Positions 9,622-18,353 of a stretch of 42,806 nt of DNA are shown piece by piece. The notes below the pieces were generated by a model that did no database searches, had not been told where the DNA came from, and saw only the letters and a list, made by a program, of their open reading frames with translations. The DNA lies in assembly GCA_003524305.1 (NCBI GenBank), contig DQHW01000033.1, positions 73,243-116,048 of the forward strand, in the 5' to 3' direction. Every line of letters begins with the position of its first letter. Position 1 is the first letter of the stretch. The translations under genes were made by a program, and so were the position numbers. The stretch is from Anaerolineaceae bacterium (lineage in GTDB: Bacteria > Chloroflexota > Anaerolineae > Anaerolineales > Anaerolineaceae).

Positions 9622-10428
9622 TTATGGGTTTAATGGAGGGCAGGGAGTCGAAACAAACTGCTGATGGAAGGCATCGCAAAACGCGGTCGCAGTGGCTGCA
9701 AAGGCATCTTGTGTGCCTATTTCTGTTGGTGTCGCTGTAACCTCAAGGGGGGGTGTTTCAGCAGAAGGCGTGCCAACATTCTGAGGAATCTCGCACTGTG
9801 GTACCAGCCAGTTTCCAAATAATGCCAGAAACGCGGGGTCAACAGGCATCAAGCTTACGGCGTTTCCATTAATATCCAGAGACATGCCCACACCACATTC
9901 CACCGGAGTAATAACCGTAATATCTCTACCCATGGAGCAGTTGATATTTGAGCATTGCAGCGTGAAAGAATGTGAGGTTTCATCGTAAATGACCAGACCG
10001 CTGGCCCCAATGTTGGCAATGTGACCTTCAGGGCTGGTGACAACGATGGTTGCCCAAACCGGTGCAAAGGAATGAACAGCGACCTGACCCTTTTTGAGAG
10101 TAACGTTGTGGGTTGTGTTACCTGAACAGTATCCTGCCGGCACAACACTAATTTCTGTATTACTGCCCAGGAACAACTGTGATCCGTCGGGCATGCTGAT
10201 GATGGCCAGGCCTGAATCATTGGTGGCAGTAAAGGGATCACAACGTGACGCAGGTGGCGTTTCGATTAACTTGGGGATTTCTATCGCTGACGGTGTTTCG
10301 GTTGATGTTACCTCGGCAACAATTTCGACACCCTGAATATTTGAAATAAGGCCGCAGCCGGATAATAAAGAAAAAGTCAGGATGGTTGTTATCAGTGCCA
10401 TGACCTTAATGATCTTTTTTGCTTGCAT
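9622..10428 (-). CDS. Secreted lipoprotein with FecR-like domain
   Basis: A start at 10428 gives 268 residues. It is preceded by GGAG with six-base spacing, whereas the ATG at 10440 would overlap that ribosome site. The N-terminus is a lipoprotein signal: charged AKKIIK, a hydrophobic run and the lipobox LLSGC. Residues about 65-160 resemble a FecR-type beta domain (SMPDGSQLFLGSNTEISVVP, LKKGQVAVHSFAP, NIGASGLVIYD). The C-terminal third is Pro/Thr-rich with several Cys. FecR domains normally sit in periplasmic or external parts of anti-sigma proteins; here there is no cytoplasmic anti-sigma portion, so the role is open. It lies between the glycan operon and the SLH proteins. Confidence 0.75.
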   Translation of the reverse strand: MQAKKIIKVMALITTILTFSLLSGCGLISNIQGVEIVAEVTSTETPSAIEIPKLIETPPASRCDPFTATNDSGLAIISMPDGSQLFLGSNTEISVVPAGYCSGNTTHNVTLKKGQVAVHSFAPVWATIVVTSPEGHIANIGASGLVIYDETSHSFTLQCSNINCSMGRDITVITPVECGVGMSLDINGNAVSLMPVDPAFLALFGNWLVPQCEIPQNVGTPSAETPPLEVTATPTEIGTQDAFAATATAFCDAFHQQFVSTPCPPLNP

Positions 10429-10440
10429 AGTTATCTCCAT

Positions 10441-10954
10441 TTTTCAGGTGTAATGTAAAGAGGTGCGAAAAACCAACAAGTATCATTAAGCGTAAGTTTA
10501 TTTTACTCCGGTAACGTGTCTTTCTTTGCCATTAACAATCATGTAAGCTTCTACTACTTGATTCATAGTTTATGATTCTCCTTGCAGGAAACATGCCATC
10601 GAAGCAAGCTTTCCCAACATTATCCTCGCCAAATGGAGGCTTTGTTTCATCAAGTATGCACCCTTTTTCTGCAGACGGCTGGTAATTTGCCTGAGTGCCA
10701 ATAATCCTTCTTGGATATCATTCTTATGCTTAAAAATGTGTTGCTACAATTAATATTTTTCCGCCACTGGTCACAATTTTGTTTCTTTTCAACCCCATAA
10801 AAATTATACAATAAATTATATTTTGAAAAGATAAAAGCGGTTAGGTAGTTCATTTTTTTTCTTGGTATTGCGTTTACCGATTTGAAGAACCTTATCCATT
10901 CCATAAAACATAATTGGTTATCAAGATTTCTATAAATTCGCAAACAGTCTTTTC
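10441..10954. other. Intergenic stretch, AT-rich, no firm gene
   Basis: About 514 bases separate the FecR lipoprotein from the M4 protease. No strong terminator hairpin is visible after the protease. A frame of 97 codons at 10650-10943 begins at TTG and has no recognisable protein character. Two very short frames on the minus strand follow it, one of which (10498-10566) has a good ribosome site and is listed separately. Confidence 0.5.
10498..10566 (-). CDS. Possible 22-residue peptide or remnant of an SLH tail
   Basis: The frame encodes MNQVVEAYMIVNG followed by KERHVTGVK and a TAA stop. A strong AAGGAG lies ten bases upstream of the ATG. The segment EAYMIV resembles AAYMIV at the end of the two SLH proteins in this window, and about 14 of 16 bases match there (10531-10546 against 10978-10993 approximately). 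It may be a real small protein, or decayed sequence from a third SLH copy. Too short to be sure. Confidence 0.25.
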   Translation of the reverse strand: MNQVVEAYMIVNGKERHVTGVK

Positions 10955-13900
10955 CTATGGCAAAGCCAGATTCTTGGCCTGAACGATCATATAAGCTGCC
11001 CAGGCGCGATCCACTGAGTTATATTGACAGAACATGGGTTTGCCTCCCATGGTGCCGCAAGATGGCAGAATTCCATCGAGATAGGCTTTTTCTGCCCATT
11101 TGGTGGCCCAATAGCCCGTGTCGGTCATATCCCCAAATACGGTGCCGCTGGCAGCAGGCGGGGTATAAGAAACCAGGTTGCCCTCACCATCGAAATAATC
11201 ATATTTCATTCTCAATGCGAAAACGACGGCTTCTTCTCTAAGCAGGATGTTATCAGGACAATACATTAACGGAGAGGCCTGGCATCCTGCAGTCAGATGG
11301 GCTTGATATAAGCCTTCGGCCCATTTCTGCGCATAGGCGTTATTTGCCCAACTCTCGTTAGTAAAGGTGGTCCACGGTTCAACCGGCGGGGTATAGGATG
11401 TGCCGTAGTTTGCCCTGAGGATAAAGACAGCAGCCATGGAGCGGTCAAGGTTCGTGGTCGGGCTATACAGGGGCGGATCGGAACTGGTTCCAGCAGTCAA
11501 GCCGTTATCATAGAGAGCTTGAACATAATCGTGAAGCAGGTAAGAAACGCCGCCAAGGGTTTCAGTGTAGTTATAAGGCACGTCATTGAAGGTGGCGGTT
11601 TGTTCGGTTCCGTAGACATAAAGGTCATCAATTTGACCTGTGATGCTATCCGTGCCGCCGCCGTTATCGTACATCAATGTCAGGTAGTCGTAATGATCTT
11701 GCTGTGTTGGAAGAGTGCCGGATAATGTGCCGATCACGCTGCCGTTATCGTCTTTGACAGAAATTGACCAGTTCAGACCATTGACGATCAAGGTAGCATT
11801 GCGCCAAACCTGAGTGCCGCCATAAGCCAGGGTTGAGGCAGTTCCATCCACCTGCGAGAAAGAGCCGTTTGGATAAAGATTCAGGAATTGAATTTTGTCA
11901 TTGGAATCGATGCCAATAAATGTTCCTGCAAGGTCAGCCGCGGCGACAGCCGGGGTGATTTCAGTAAGTTCATGTGCCAGCCCGACCCAGAGCATGGAAC
12001 TGCCGCTCGTACTGCTGATCTTGAAGCGAAAATTTAATTCGATTGGGGCATTGGTGGCGTGGATGGGAATTGAATAATGAAGCGGCGTCGCCTGACTGGA
12101 GGTGAAGTTAAGCAGCGAATTGGCAGCATCGCGGGTGACATTGCCAGAGGTGGAATCTGCATATACGTAACTGGTTGAAAAACCATCGGCGAAGATCAAG
12201 CTGCCGGTTATGTCTGATTGACATTGATAGATGCTCACATCATCCAACAGCCAGCCGAGATCACCTACCGAAGCATCGGTTCCGATTCGCCAACGGAAAT
12301 TTACATTATGTCCTTTGATGGCTGTTGTACTCAAGTTGAATCTTGAAGAAATGTAACCATGGCTGTCACGCACAAATGCAGTTTGGCCTGCCAATGGATT
12401 GGTACCACCCACGGGGGCGTAGACACTTCCATTGTAATTTTGACCGCTGTCATATAAAGTGCTGGCATCCTGCCAGGCTCCACTGTCAATCCGGTATTCC
12501 AAAACGGCGCCATCCCATGTTCGGTTGATGCCATCCATTGATGCACCGTATTCAAATCCAAAGGCATGGTTGAAATATAGATATGTGGTTCCAGAAGATG
12601 GAACGGCAACACTGTTTGCGAATGAAGCCCTCGTATCTGCGGTGCCGCTGTAATTCGGAGCGTAAAGACTATAAGATCCACTGGCTGAATATCCTAATAC
12701 GCGCCCCCAGACACTTGATCCGGTGGAGTAATCTGATAAGTTCCACTTGGCGTTTGAAGTTTCAAAATCATCAAAGAATAAATTTGAAGGCTGCGTGTTG
12801 GCAGGGCAAATCTCGGCTTGCGGCATGAAGGTGCCCAATGGATCTTCGTTCATTTCTACCGCATCCAGGGCTTTTTGAACTTCAGCGCAGTCTTGCAAGG
12901 TTACGCCTGCACTGCCGCCATTAATATTGACACAAGCCTGGTGAAGCGCGTAATACAGATCGTTGTAATTTGAACCGGATGTCAATAGATGGGTTTGCAC
13001 TTCGTAATAGATGGCAGCCACTTTGGTGATACCCAAGCCAGTGATGGAGTATCCATTAAAAGTATCGCCATCGGTCATCAGGTATGCGGCTTTGTTGTTG
13101 ATGCCGCTGTTGGTATGAACTCCACCGTTATCATAATAATCCAGGTCTCCAAGATCACCAAATTGATACCAACTGCTGGTCATCTTGTCTGGATCGCCAT
13201 ATAAAGGTGGATTTGACATACTGCGGAAGGCACCGTAGTCTTCACCCATCAGCCATTTCACCGCAGGGGTATCTGTCCCCTTACCGTTGGTTTGATCAAC
13301 AAATTCTCCCCAAATATCTGAGAATGATTCATTGATGGCGCCGGATTGATAGTAATAATAAAGGTTAGAAGTGTATTGTGTGACGCCGTGGGTTAGCTCG
13401 TGGCCGACGATATCATCCGGTGTGAAATTATCGCCAAAAACCGCTTGAGTCCCATTCCAAAAAGCGTTGGCATAGTTGTTGTCATAATGAACGCTCAAGT
13501 TGATGTTAAGGCCCGCGTTATTCAGGCTGTTTCTGCCATGTTGGTTGTAGAAAAAATTATAGGTATCAATGGCATACGACAAGGCATGATCAGCATCTGT
13601 ATCCACACCGCTGGTGCAATTAGGAGTGGTGTCATTACAGACGAAGGTGCCTGGCAGGGTTGCACCATCATCTTCTGTCAAATGGTTCATGTTATAAACT
13701 GCAATGGTGACGCCGTTAATAGCGTTGGGCAAGGTGGCTGGCAGCGCCATCAAGGTTTCGGTGGCAGTTGCCGTCGGTGTTACGGTTGGGGTGTCTGTAG
13801 CAATTGGTGTTTCAGTAACAACCGGTGTTTCAGTGGGTGTCTCAGTAGCGGTTTCTGTGGCGGTTACAGTGGGAGTTTCAGCAGGAGGGTCAACTGTTTC

Positions 13901-14725
13901 TGTAACTGGCACTTCGGTGGTCGGACCCTCTTGAGCGAGTTCATTTGACTGTTGAATTCCATGATTGAAACTTGTATCAATTTGATTGAATTGCAGACTT
14001 ATGCCGCCGTGAAGCGCGTTTACCAGGATTAGTACATCCAGGGAATGGTTAGAAACTGAAGTGGCTTCAAAGCGCCATACCAGTTCAGCGGGCATACTGG
14101 AAGGTTCAAGCAAGCACGGATCGTAGATCCACAAGGCGGGGGAGGTAAGAATAACATCTGATGCTGCCGCGCCGTAACGTGAAGTCATCAATTGGGTCGC
14201 TTGTTGGGCGGCTTCTGCTGCGTCAATTTGGGGGGTGGTATCCAGTGATAAATCCGGAGATGCTTCACCCATCATGGCATAAAGTCCGCCAGACGAAGAA
14301 GTGTTGAGGGTGATCTCGCCAGCTATCACGGGGATGCCCCGGTAAACCTGTTGGTAACGCGATGTTGTGCGGTCTGTGTCAGCTTGCAGACTGCTTTGGA
14401 GGGTTAACTCGGAATTGAAATCATTAATACCAAACAATGGAGCATATTCTTGCAAAGCAGCGCTGTTTACGTCATTTCCGCCGACAAAGGGTATGAATGA
14501 TCTATTGCCTGTTGAGAGCGGAGTGCCATCTTTTGAGCCGATGAAGGTGACTTTTCCAGTTTCATTGCTTTCTCCAACAACCACGGTTGTATCATCGCGC
14601 AACATATCCAGAAGTTGGCTGGGGGTGGTAGGAATTGAAACGGGGTTCGCAAAAACTTTTTGATTGGGAAAGAGTTGACCGATCAAAACAATAATAACGA
14701 CAGCATGAAGTACTGTTTTTTTCAT
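10955..14725 (-). CDS. Secreted thermolysin-family (M4) metalloprotease with C-terminal SLH repeats
   Basis: The protein is 1256 residues. A signal peptide ends near residue 26. Residues about 60-240 form an FTP/PepSY-like propeptide. Residues about 267-327 are a Thr/Pro/Glu repeat linker. The M4 catalytic domain follows, with the zinc site HELTH near residue 441 and the third ligand Glu in GAINESFSD about 20 residues later. Residues about 650-1040 contain two beta-sandwich-like regions, the second probably lectin-like. Residues 1046-1256 hold three degenerate SLH repeats. The likely role is extracellular protein digestion while attached to the cell surface. The ATG at 14725 has AAGGAT four bases upstream. 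The family call rests on the zinc motifs. The C-terminal module is shared with the next upstream gene. Confidence 0.95.
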   Translation of the reverse strand: MKKTVLHAVVIIVLIGQLFPNQKVFANPVSIPTTPSQLLDMLRDDTTVVVGESNETGKVTFIGSKDGTPLSTGNRSFIPFVGGNDVNSAALQEYAPLFGINDFNSELTLQSSLQADTDRTTSRYQQVYRGIPVIAGEITLNTSSSGGLYAMMGEASPDLSLDTTPQIDAAEAAQQATQLMTSRYGAAASDVILTSPALWIYDPCLLEPSSMPAELVWRFEATSVSNHSLDVLILVNALHGGISLQFNQIDTSFNHGIQQSNELAQEGPTTEVPVTETVDPPAETPTVTATETATETPTETPVVTETPIATDTPTVTPTATATETLMALPATLPNAINGVTIAVYNMNHLTEDDGATLPGTFVCNDTTPNCTSGVDTDADHALSYAIDTYNFFYNQHGRNSLNNAGLNINLSVHYDNNYANAFWNGTQAVFGDNFTPDDIVGHELTHGVTQYTSNLYYYYQSGAINESFSDIWGEFVDQTNGKGTDTPAVKWLMGEDYGAFRSMSNPPLYGDPDKMTSSWYQFGDLGDLDYYDNGGVHTNSGINNKAAYLMTDGDTFNGYSITGLGITKVAAIYYEVQTHLLTSGSNYNDLYYALHQACVNINGGSAGVTLQDCAEVQKALDAVEMNEDPLGTFMPQAEICPANTQPSNLFFDDFETSNAKWNLSDYSTGSSVWGRVLGYSASGSYSLYAPNYSGTADTRASFANSVAVPSSGTTYLYFNHAFGFEYGASMDGINRTWDGAVLEYRIDSGAWQDASTLYDSGQNYNGSVYAPVGGTNPLAGQTAFVRDSHGYISSRFNLSTTAIKGHNVNFRWRIGTDASVGDLGWLLDDVSIYQCQSDITGSLIFADGFSTSYVYADSTSGNVTRDAANSLLNFTSSQATPLHYSIPIHATNAPIELNFRFKISSTSGSSMLWVGLAHELTEITPAVAAADLAGTFIGIDSNDKIQFLNLYPNGSFSQVDGTASTLAYGGTQVWRNATLIVNGLNWSISVKDDNGSVIGTLSGTLPTQQDHYDYLTLMYDNGGGTDSITGQIDDLYVYGTEQTATFNDVPYNYTETLGGVSYLLHDYVQALYDNGLTAGTSSDPPLYSPTTNLDRSMAAVFILRANYGTSYTPPVEPWTTFTNESWANNAYAQKWAEGLYQAHLTAGCQASPLMYCPDNILLREEAVVFALRMKYDYFDGEGNLVSYTPPAASGTVFGDMTDTGYWATKWAEKAYLDGILPSCGTMGGKPMFCQYNSVDRAWAAYMIVQAKNLALP
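10958..11590 (-). repeat. SLH-module coding repeat, copy 1
   Basis: This part of the M4 protease gene encodes 211 residues that align end to end without gaps with the last 211 residues of the neighbouring secreted protein (15068-15700). By hand count 159 of 211 residues are identical. The DNA is also visibly similar, for example around 11327 and 15431. Each copy holds three SLH-like units ending in LDR, LRE/TRE and VDR/VNR positions of the usual ITRAE motif. Confidence 0.85.
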
Positions 14726-15064
14726 TAAAATCCTTCCCTCTGCCGTGCGATACGAACCAGGTGACCAGGGTTAATATTTAATCTGATAGTCTGGATGGAT
14801 TTTCTTTTTTATCCAGACAGCAGACATGGTGTTAACTGCTATTTTGTTGCAAAAAGTATTCCATATTATTAGTAACACATCTTTTATTAAGAAACAATAA
14901 AAATCACCTATAAAAGCAGATAAGGCTTCTTGGCTGTATTAAGGATGCTAAAAATGGGAATGAAAACAACATTCGATTAAGGACTCCATCTATATCAATA
15001 TTAAGGTGTTTTTCTGAACTTACAAGTAGTTTCTGCAACTCTAACCGATTACCTCTTAGCGTGA
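14726..15064. other. Intergenic region with a leader hairpin upstream of the M4 protease
   Basis: The region between the two SLH proteins holds no gene. An inverted repeat of eight bases, GTCTGGAT at 14789-14796 and ATCCAGAC at 14811-14818, encloses a 14-base loop about 64 bases upstream of the protease start. It could be an operator or a leader hairpin. Nothing else was seen. Confidence 0.4.
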
Positions 15065-16843
15065 TTATGGCAGGGTAAGATTTTTGGCTTTAACGATCAT
15101 ATAGGCTGCCCAGGCACGGTTGACTGAGTCACTGGGGCAGAAATCCGGTTTGCCGTCGGTGGTTCCGCAAGCCGGCAGAATGCCGTCCAGGTAGGCTTGT
15201 TCTGCCCACTTGGTCGCCCAATAGGAGGTGTCTGCCATATCGGCGAATACAGTGCCGCTGGCAGCAGGGGGAGTATACGAGATCACGTTTCCTTCGCCGT
15301 CAATTGTGTCATATTTTAGATGCAATGCAAAAACGACGGCTTCCTCCCTGGTGAGGGTTCGATCCGGACAGTACATCAACGGCGAGGTTTGACAGCCCGC
15401 GGTCAGATGCGCCTGAAAGAGCCCTTCCGCCCATTTTTGCGCGTAGGCATTGTTTGCCCAACTCTCGTTGGTGAAGGTATTCCAGGGTGCTTCAGGCGGA
15501 GTATAAGCTGTGCCGAAATTTCCTCTGAGCATGAAGACCGCCGCCATGGATCGGTCGAGGGTTAACTTTGGACTAAACTTAGACGGATTGGAACTTGTAC
15601 CGGCAGTTAAACCGGCATCGTAGAGGGCTTCAATGTATCTGTACAGGTTATATTCGATTCCACCCAATTCCTCCATATAACTATATTGGACATCAGAGAA
15701 AGTGGTGGATAAACCGCCTAATCTTGTAATATTATTATTTTCGTCGATTTGGCTTATTGCAGGTATCTTATCCTCCATAATATCAATACCATCAGTTGGA
15801 CTCGAATAATCAAAACACCATTCGCCTTGTTCATCAGTAATCGTAAATCTATTATCCCAATAAAAATTAGGGAATGTACCTAGCGTATAACTTGATACTA
15901 TTTCATTTCCAGCGTTAGCGGTGCCGCAGATCATATCTGTGTCTGCGTCAATTTGCCTAATGTAAAAACTTGGCACTGTCATGGATAGTGTGTCTGTCCC
16001 ATCACTTACATTAATGATTTGTCCCTCCGCCAAAGGGTAATCAACAAGGTCTAGAAAATAACCTCTAGTGTCTTCATCATTAATAATTGAGTCTGAATAA
16101 TCTGTTCCCACTCCAGTAGAGGGATCGTCAATGGTCAATGTAAGTGATGTATTTTCAGGCCAATTAAACGAACCAATGTAATTTGTGGGATTTGAAAATT
16201 TGACATAAATATATCGATTGCAGGCAGGAATTTCTATCTTGATTAGATTTCCATTTGTTTCAACACTTTGTACCCATCCACTTGGGCATGTTGTGAAATT
16301 AACAATAGATCCATATTCAATTTCTCTATATACTGAAAAATCAGCATTCCAGAATCCATCAGAACCAATGGTAAGTGTACGGTCATACCTTTCACCAACC
16401 ATTATTGATATCGTCAAATTTGCTCCTACCGATCCTCTGCCTCCTATTTCATCACTATAAATATTTATTGCCTCAACTTCCAACGTATTGATTAGTTGAA
16501 CAGAATCTCCATTCCCGCTGACGGTGAGGGTGGCTCCGGTTTCAATCTCAACCGTTGGCCAGGTAAATGTTGCCACAGGAGTGCTGTCAGAACTTGTTGT
16601 AACGGTTTCTGAATAGTCTTCGCCTGTCCCTGATGATGGGTTATCAACACTCAATGTAACTGAAGTCGATGCTGGCCATCCATATGCCAGCAACTGTTCA
16701 GCGACAAAATCAAGCACGATGTGTCCATCTATAAGCTCCGCCTGAACGATGCCAGGATTGATATTCAACAGCCCCAACAACACAATAAAGATAATTGCAA
16801 TATTACCGATTGTCTGATAGTAAATCCTATACCCCTTAATCAT
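15065..16843 (-). CDS. Secreted protein with Ig-like beta repeats and C-terminal SLH module
   Basis: The protein is 592 residues with a signal peptide ending near ...GIVQA (residue 35). Residues about 40-380 are beta-rich, with at least two recurring units of the kind SVTLSVDNPSSGTGEDYS and SLTLTIDDPSTGVGTDYS, plus segments that resemble Ig-like or transthyretin-like folds. Residues 382-592 are the SLH-like module also found in the M4 protease. GGGAGG precedes the ATG at about five bases. No catalytic motif was found, so it may be structural or a ligand-binding surface protein. The paralogous tail implies local domain duplication and a common anchoring site on the cell wall glycan. Confidence 0.85.
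   Translation of the reverse strand: MIKGYRIYYQTIGNIAIIFIVLLGLLNINPGIVQAELIDGHIVLDFVAEQLLAYGWPASTSVTLSVDNPSSGTGEDYSETVTTSSDSTPVATFTWPTVEIETGATLTVSGNGDSVQLINTLEVEAINIYSDEIGGRGSVGANLTISIMVGERYDRTLTIGSDGFWNADFSVYREIEYGSIVNFTTCPSGWVQSVETNGNLIKIEIPACNRYIYVKFSNPTNYIGSFNWPENTSLTLTIDDPSTGVGTDYSDSIINDEDTRGYFLDLVDYPLAEGQIINVSDGTDTLSMTVPSFYIRQIDADTDMICGTANAGNEIVSSYTLGTFPNFYWDNRFTITDEQGEWCFDYSSPTDGIDIMEDKIPAISQIDENNNITRLGGLSTTFSDVQYSYMEELGGIEYNLYRYIEALYDAGLTAGTSSNPSKFSPKLTLDRSMAAVFMLRGNFGTAYTPPEAPWNTFTNESWANNAYAQKWAEGLFQAHLTAGCQTSPLMYCPDRTLTREEAVVFALHLKYDTIDGEGNVISYTPPAASGTVFADMADTSYWATKWAEQAYLDGILPACGTTDGKPDFCPSDSVNRAWAAYMIVKAKNLTLP
15068..15700 (-). repeat. SLH-module coding repeat, copy 2
   Basis: The second copy of the 211-residue SLH-like module is described under copy 1. 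Differences cluster in the first unit and near MGGKPMFCQY versus TDGKPDFCPS. WANNAYAQKW and SYTPPAASGT are unchanged. Confidence 0.85.
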
Positions 16844-17061
16844 CTAACCTCCCAAAGACATCAAGTTGCATACTCATCCATGCAAAATAAAGCCATCAAA
16901 GACAGTTCTACAGTCTATAAGATTGGAGCTATAGAAATAAAAATACGGATAATTTTTGGGAAAGCAAAATGGCAAACGGATGATTTCCCCAACGATGAAA
17001 TGAATGCCTGAATATGATTATATTAGGTTGCATGACCTTGTCAAGCCATCTAAAGTGAAAT

Positions 17062-17091
17062 AAAAAAGCATTCCAGGACGAATGCCTTTTT
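17062..17091 (-). terminator. Factor-independent terminator after etfA
   Basis: The stem is GCATTC (17068-17073) with GAATGC (17080-17085) around a six-base loop. On the minus strand it is followed by six T residues. It lies about 40 bases after the etfA stop. The A-run on the other flank makes it potentially bidirectional. Confidence 0.75.
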
Positions 17092-17128
17092 ATTTGTAAT
17101 CAGAAAGTTATTTTGAATAAAAATCCAA

Positions 17129-18328
17129 TTATTTGGATTCCAGCTCTATCAATTTCGATAACTTGGGCAGGATCTCAATTGCATCGCCAACCACGCCCAA
17201 GTCTGCCAATTTAAAGATGGCTGCCTCGGGGTCTTTATTGATGGCGATGATAGTCTTTGAAGAGCTCATGCCCACCTGGTGTTGAATGGCGCCGCTGATG
17301 CCGGCAGCTATATAAAGTTCCGGGCCAACCGTGGTACCTGATTGACCCACCTGTTGGGTGTGCGGAATCCAGCCCTGTTCGACGATGGCGCGTGAACCGG
17401 CCAGACCGCCGCCCAATTGACCAGCAAGGGTGCGCAAGAGCTCAAGGTTCGAGGCTTTCTGGCAGCCTCTGCCGGCAGCCACCAATACCCTGGCATTTTC
17501 GATGCTTTCTTCGCAGCCTTCTTCAATGTAATTCTTTTCAACCACCCTGGTGCGGATGGCGGCTTTGGTCAAGGTGACGTTGAAGTCCTCAACCACGGCT
17601 TGACGTTTATCATCCAGCGCGGGAATGGGGAAGACATTGGGTCGCACGGTGGAGGTTTGCGGACGGTTATAGGGGGTAATAATGGATGCCATGATGTTGC
17701 CGCCGAAGGCCGGGCGGGTCTGCACCAATTGTCTTTGGTCGTCAATCTCAAGCCCGGTGCAATCTGCGGTCAGGCCAAGTTTCAGGCGGGCAGCAACGCG
17801 TGGGGCCAGATCGCGTCCGTGGGGGGTGGCGCCGTAGAGCACGACTGCCGGTTTGTTGGATGAGATGACCGCGCAAATGACGCTGGTGAATCCATCTGTG
17901 GAATAAGTTTTGAGCAGGTCGTGGCGGCACAAGATCACGCGGTCAGCGCCAAAATGCCCCAGTGTTTGCAGATCAACTGCTTCTGAATCTGTCAGTACCA
18001 CGGCAATCAGTTCTTCACCCAGGTCATTTGCGAGCTGCCGGCCTTTGCCGAGCAATTCCAAAGAAACTTTTTTGGGCTTGGGCAGATCTGAGGCATCATC
18101 CAGTTCAATCCACACCATGACGCCTTTATACTTTACCAGTTCTTCGCTGGAGGCCAGCTTTCGTTCGATGTGCAGTGCATTAAAGCGGCAGACGTTGGTG
18201 CAAGTTCCGCACAAGGTGCAGCTTTCATTCACCTTGAGCAAGTCTTCTTCAACGAAAAACGCACCAAAAGGGCAGCTTCGGATACACAATTTGCAAAGGG
18301 TACAGCGGTCATGATCAATGATTAACAT
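17129..18328 (-). CDS. etfA: Electron transfer flavoprotein alpha subunit with N-terminal 2[4Fe-4S] ferredoxin domain
   Basis: The protein is 399 residues. Residues 1-60 carry two ferredoxin motifs, CTLCKLCIRSCP and CTLCGTCTNVCR. The rest is EtfA, ending in the FAD-binding region with GQSGTTVGPELYIAAGISGA. EtfA pairs with EtfB and moves electrons from a flavin dehydrogenase. The added ferredoxin domain is found in ETFs of the LctBCD electron-confurcating lactate dehydrogenase of Acetobacterium and in other Fd-linked ETFs. Gene order FAD dehydrogenase, etfB, etfA, with small spacing (25 bases from etfB), supports one complex. The domain call is firm; bifurcating or confurcating function is inference. 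Confidence 0.95.
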   Translation of the reverse strand: MLIIDHDRCTLCKLCIRSCPFGAFFVEEDLLKVNESCTLCGTCTNVCRFNALHIERKLASSEELVKYKGVMVWIELDDASDLPKPKKVSLELLGKGRQLANDLGEELIAVVLTDSEAVDLQTLGHFGADRVILCRHDLLKTYSTDGFTSVICAVISSNKPAVVLYGATPHGRDLAPRVAARLKLGLTADCTGLEIDDQRQLVQTRPAFGGNIMASIITPYNRPQTSTVRPNVFPIPALDDKRQAVVEDFNVTLTKAAIRTRVVEKNYIEEGCEESIENARVLVAAGRGCQKASNLELLRTLAGQLGGGLAGSRAIVEQGWIPHTQQVGQSGTTVGPELYIAAGISGAIQHQVGMSSSKTIIAINKDPEAAIFKLADLGVVGDAIEILPKLSKLIELESK

Positions 18329-18353
18329 GAGTCATCTCTTCCTTGTCGGCCAA

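Noticed and set aside
10650..10943. A 97-codon frame on the minus strand between the FecR lipoprotein and the M4 protease
   Set aside because: It begins with TTG, lacks a ribosome site, has mixed low-quality codon use and no recognisable fold.
13704..13934. A plus-strand frame encoding a Val/Gly/Ser-rich repeat
   Set aside because: It is the complement of the Thr/Pro-coding linker in the M4 protease and has no independent support.
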